Origin: Streptomyces lasiicapitis
GTDB taxonomy: Bacteria > Actinomycetota > Actinomycetes > Streptomycetales > Streptomycetaceae
Length of the DNA: 64,000 nt
NCBI RefSeq assembly: GCF_014646335.1
Contig: NZ_BMNG01000027.1
Coordinates: 24,624 to 88,623 of the forward strand
Direction of reading: 5' to 3'
The first letter of the stretch is position 1; each line of letters opens with the position of its first letter. The position numbers and the translations under genes are program-made. Under the pieces are notes generated by a model that had not been told where the DNA came from, ran no database searches, and saw nothing but the letters and a program-made list of their open reading frames with translations. Positions 61,767-64,000 of the stretch are shown here, one piece after another.

Positions 61767-62399
61767 GTGACACACCCGCCGCACCTGCGCCCGGAGGACC
61801 GGGCGGACTTCGCGTGGGTCCTGAACCTGGCCCTGGATGTCACCGACGTCCGCTCCGCCCTGGAACAGGCACCGACCGCGCACGGCAGGCGTCGGCTTCG
61901 GGCCCAGGCATGGGCGGCGGCCGACGAGATCACCGCGGCCGCCGCCGATGAATACCAGACCTACCTGCGAGCCCGCGTCGCGGTGATCCCCGCCTCTCAG
62001 CGTCACGACGAACCGCCCAAAGCAGCAACGAGTCTGGGAGCCGGAGCACTCCTGCCTGCCCTCGCCGTGCTCGCCCCCCTCATCTCCGCCGGTGCGGCCG
62101 TCGGGTTCCTGTTCCTCGGGTACGTCCTCCATCTGGTCACACCTCAAGGCCAGCTGGCCGTCTCGCTCGTCACCGCAGGAGGGATCAGCGCCGTGGCCTC
62201 AGCGGTCAGCGCAGGCGTAGGTCTGAGTTGCCTCCTGGCCACAGCGGTACGCCGACGGGTCACATCAACTCCGTACCTGACCGTCCGCAATCCAGCAGCA
62301 GAGCAGGCCCGCAACGCCTGGCAGAAAGGGCTCCTGGAACGCGGCATGCTCCCCTACCTGCGCAAACAGCTCTCCGCGAGCCCACCCCACCCGCAGTGA
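61767..62399 (+). CDS. Hypothetical membrane protein (210 aa)
   Basis: GTG at 61767 with GGAAGAG upstream. A helical N-terminal region (DRADFAWVLNLALDVTDVRS, AQAWAAADEITAAAADEYQT) precedes two membrane helices (LPALAVLAPLISAGAAVGFL, LVTAGGISAVASAVSAGVGL) and a basic C-terminal tail. No family is recognised. It sits between two terD genes, 45 bp before the second, and probably shares its transcript, so a membrane partner for TerD is conceivable. Confidence 0.8.
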   Translation: MTHPPHLRPEDRADFAWVLNLALDVTDVRSALEQAPTAHGRRRLRAQAWAAADEITAAAADEYQTYLRARVAVIPASQRHDEPPKAATSLGAGALLPALAVLAPLISAGAAVGFLFLGYVLHLVTPQGQLAVSLVTAGGISAVASAVSAGVGLSCLLATAVRRRVTSTPYLTVRNPAAEQARNAWQKGLLERGMLPYLRKQLSASPPHPQ

Positions 62400-62443
62400 C
62401 TCCACACTTAGCCGGCCTCAACCCACGACAGAAGGCAGCCTCA

Positions 62444-63031
62444 ATGACATCCGTGAACCTCACCAAGGGCCAGCAGATCAACCTCAGCAAGTCCGACGGC
62501 AGTGCGCTGACCGCCGTACGCATGGGCCTTGGCTGGCAATCCGCCCCGCGCAAGGGCTTCATGGCGAAGTTCACCGGCCGTGGCGAGATCGACCTCGACG
62601 CCTCCGCCGTGCTCTTCGCCGACGGACAGCCCATCGACGTCGTCTTCTTCCAGCACCTCACGAGCGACGACGGATCGGTCCGTCACACCGGCGACAACCT
62701 GGTAGGCGGCGCGGGACAGGGCGGCGACGACGAAGCCATCCTCGTCGACCTCGCCCGCGTCCCCGTGCACGTCGACCAGATCGTCTTCACCGTCAACTCC
62801 TTCACCGGCCAGACCTTCACCGAGGTCCAGAACGCCTTCTGCCGCCTGATCGACGAGACGACTGGACAAGAACTGGCCCGCTACACCCTCACCAGCGGCG
62901 GCACCCACACCGCCCAGATCATGGCCAAGGTCCACCGCACCGCGTCCGGCTGGGACATGAAGGCCATCGGCGAACCGGCCGCAGGCCGCACCTTCCAGGA
63001 CCTCATGCCCGCCATCGCCCAACACCTGTAG
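62444..63031 (+). CDS. TerD family protein (195 aa), second copy
   Basis: ATG at 62444 begins TSVNLTKGQQINLSKSDGSA, typical of TerD. Calcium-site elements are present (GEIDLDASAVLFADGQPIDV, SDDGSVRHTGDNLVGG, FTVNSFTGQTFTEVQNAFC). It differs from the first copy by a short insertion (APRKGFMAKFTGRG) before the DLDAS motif, a form also called TerX-like. It has no operator copy directly upstream and is probably co-transcribed with the preceding membrane-protein gene. Confidence 0.94.
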   Translation: MTSVNLTKGQQINLSKSDGSALTAVRMGLGWQSAPRKGFMAKFTGRGEIDLDASAVLFADGQPIDVVFFQHLTSDDGSVRHTGDNLVGGAGQGGDDEAILVDLARVPVHVDQIVFTVNSFTGQTFTEVQNAFCRLIDETTGQELARYTLTSGGTHTAQIMAKVHRTASGWDMKAIGEPAAGRTFQDLMPAIAQHL

Positions 63032-63061
63032 TTCCGGGGCATACACGCCACGCAGCGATGG

Positions 63062-63298
63062 TCAGATCCCGTCAGGAGCACGCCGGGGTTCTTCGCGCTC
63101 CACCACGTTGCCCGGGACAACATTCCCCAGGCCGGAGGGTGATCCAGAGGCCGAGTCCTTCTCCTTGAGCGCCTTGGTCTCGCTTTTGAAGATGCGGGCC
63201 GCCCTACCCGCTGAACGGGTCAGCCCTGGCAGCTTCTTGACGCCTACGACTACTGCGACGATCACGAGGATCAAGGCGAGTTCACTCAAGCCGAACAT
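63062..63298 (-). CDS. TatA-type twin-arginine translocase subunit (78 aa)
   Basis: ATG at 63298 starts FGLSELALILVIVAVVVGVK, the single TatA membrane helix. The conserved hinge KKLPGLTRSAGRAARIFKSE, an amphipathic helix and a charged tail follow. The frame upstream to 63376 is non-coding. Housekeeping tatAC genes are elsewhere in Streptomyces genomes, so this is an extra copy without TatC. It has its own TCTACA operator 80 bp upstream and could supplement Tat export or repair membranes under stress. Confidence 0.9.
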   Translation of the reverse strand: MFGLSELALILVIVAVVVGVKKLPGLTRSAGRAARIFKSETKALKEKDSASGSPSGLGNVVPGNVVEREEPRRAPDGI

Positions 63299-63378
63299 CA
63301 GGTCTGCGCTCCCAGGACGGAGTAGGGACGAAGTGCCGGTGCGGATGCGAGACGGCACGAAACTTCGCCACCGCACTA

Positions 63379-63394
63379 TCTACAGTTCTGTAGA
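63379..63394. promoter_or_regulatory. TCTACA-N4-TGTAGA operator upstream of tatA
   Basis: TCTACA-GTTC-TGTAGA with perfect arms, 80 bp before the tatA start on the minus strand. Confidence 0.75.
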
Positions 63395-63478
63395 AGTGTC
63401 TCTGCCGGTGCACCCTCCCATCAAGACCGTCTTCCAGCCTCACCGCAGCGGACGGCTCTGGGCCAGAGCGGAGATGGC

Positions 63479-64000
63479 TCAGGCCGTGGCGAGGAGTTCG
63501 GTGAGGAAGGTCGTGTTGTCCTTCACCTCATGGGACAGGCTGACGCTGTGGCGGGGCAGGCGGCGCAGCAGATTGAGGGAGTGCTCGGGGGTGGGCTGTT
63601 CCTCGGGCAGGAGGCCGAAGACGTCGGGGTAGCGGTCTTCGGTGGCGCCGGTGAACAGATCCTCCGCGTTCACATGCCTGGCTTCGTCGGTCCTGGCCGG
63701 GGTGGTGGCGGGTGTGATTCGGGAAAAGAGGAGGCGGGCGGCGCGGCCTTCTGTGGCCAGCGTGATGCCGAGCCATTCGGAGAGCTGGTGGGGAAAGAGC
63801 TGGGGCTTGAGTTCCTTGCCGTTCTCGTTCCAGAGGGGTTTGCGGCGGTCGGTGGCGAAGGCGTCGGTGACGCGCTGGTGCTGGGTGGGATGAAGGCGTT
63901 CGCCGCGCTGGGTGCGTTCCCGTACGGGGTCGTAGAGGTCGAGGGCGTCCAGGAGGCCCAGGCCGATGGCGGCGGCGGAGGGCCAGGGAAGGATGCGGAT
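63479..64000 (-). CDS. C-terminal part of an unidentified protein, runs off the window
   Basis: The minus-strand frame is open from the right edge to TGA at 63479, giving 173 residues with no start in the window. The sequence is natural-looking (RILPWPSAAAIGLGLLDALD, QLFPHQLSEWLGITLATEGR, PEHSLNLLRRLPRHSVSLSH), with strong GC3. I do not recognise the family. An internal GTG at 63673 is not the start, because coding continues beyond it. Confidence 0.65.
   Translation of the reverse strand: MRILPWPSAAAIGLGLLDALDLYDPVRERTQRGERLHPTQHQRVTDAFATDRRKPLWNENGKELKPQLFPHQLSEWLGITLATEGRAARLLFSRITPATTPARTDEARHVNAEDLFTGATEDRYPDVFGLLPEEQPTPEHSLNLLRRLPRHSVSLSHEVKDNTTFLTELLATA

Noticed and set aside
1..64000. 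CRISPR arrays, rRNA and complete tRNA genes
   Set aside because: No regularly spaced repeats, rRNA segments or full cloverleaf sequences were seen on either strand by eye.

Overview
The window is very GC-rich, with strong third-position GC bias, frequent GTG starts, ATGA-type gene overlaps and families typical of Streptomyces (DUF6243, DUF2637, DUF2267, the HSP18 regulator, TerD proteins, SigJ-type ECF sigma, DUF3472). It looks like an accessory region, probably a chromosome arm, of a Streptomyces. There is no rRNA, no intact tRNA and no CRISPR array.

Region 1 (1-12.2 kb) is one tight plus-strand operon of six large, mostly unrecognised proteins. A DUF6603 protein (5' end off the window) is followed by 728-aa and 1141-aa orphans and three paralogues built on a shared beta-sandwich module. 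Two of the paralogues end in what look like beta-propeller lectin repeats.

Region 2 (12.2-31.2 kb) is a patchwork. It holds DUF6243 and DUF2637 proteins, an ECF sigma factor with a small cupin-like partner, a frameshifted ABC exporter, a wrecked LPATG metallopeptidase beside an intact secreted DUF3472 protein, a divergent DeoR // DUF4406-NUDIX locus, a TipAL-like MerR regulator, small secreted proteins, DUF3592 membrane proteins and a scrambled IS transposase.

Region 3 (31.3-34.1 kb) is a heat-shock island. A RheA-like repressor gene diverges from hsp18 across two TGTCATC-N5-GATGACA-type operators. Two DUF2267 genes and a short MerR regulator follow.

Region 4 (34.1-45.7 kb) is a mobile-element graveyard. 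It contains an LD-carboxypeptidase gene with an in-frame stop, a tRNA-Ser 3' fragment (probable att site), transposase and Tn3 remnants, a protein with four 66-aa repeats, an IS110 element inserted in another IS, a tRNA-Lys-like fragment, an NhaA-STAS pair and integrase debris.

Region 5 (45.7-64 kb) is an envelope/stress region: acyltransferase-GNAT, two CNNM/CorC-type membrane proteins, a hydrolase, Spo0M, TerB, an LCP protein, a small helical protein, a GlsB gene split by a 3-kb IS21-type insertion, a BlaI-M56 pair, two TerD proteins and an orphan TatA. Six near-identical inverted repeats, TCTACA-N4-TGTAGA, lie 43-81 bp upstream of spo0M, terB, the LCP gene, the small helical gene, terD (shared with blaI) and tatA. 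The simplest reading is a local regulon controlled by the BlaI-type repressor and its M56 protease. This is the most interesting inference in the window.
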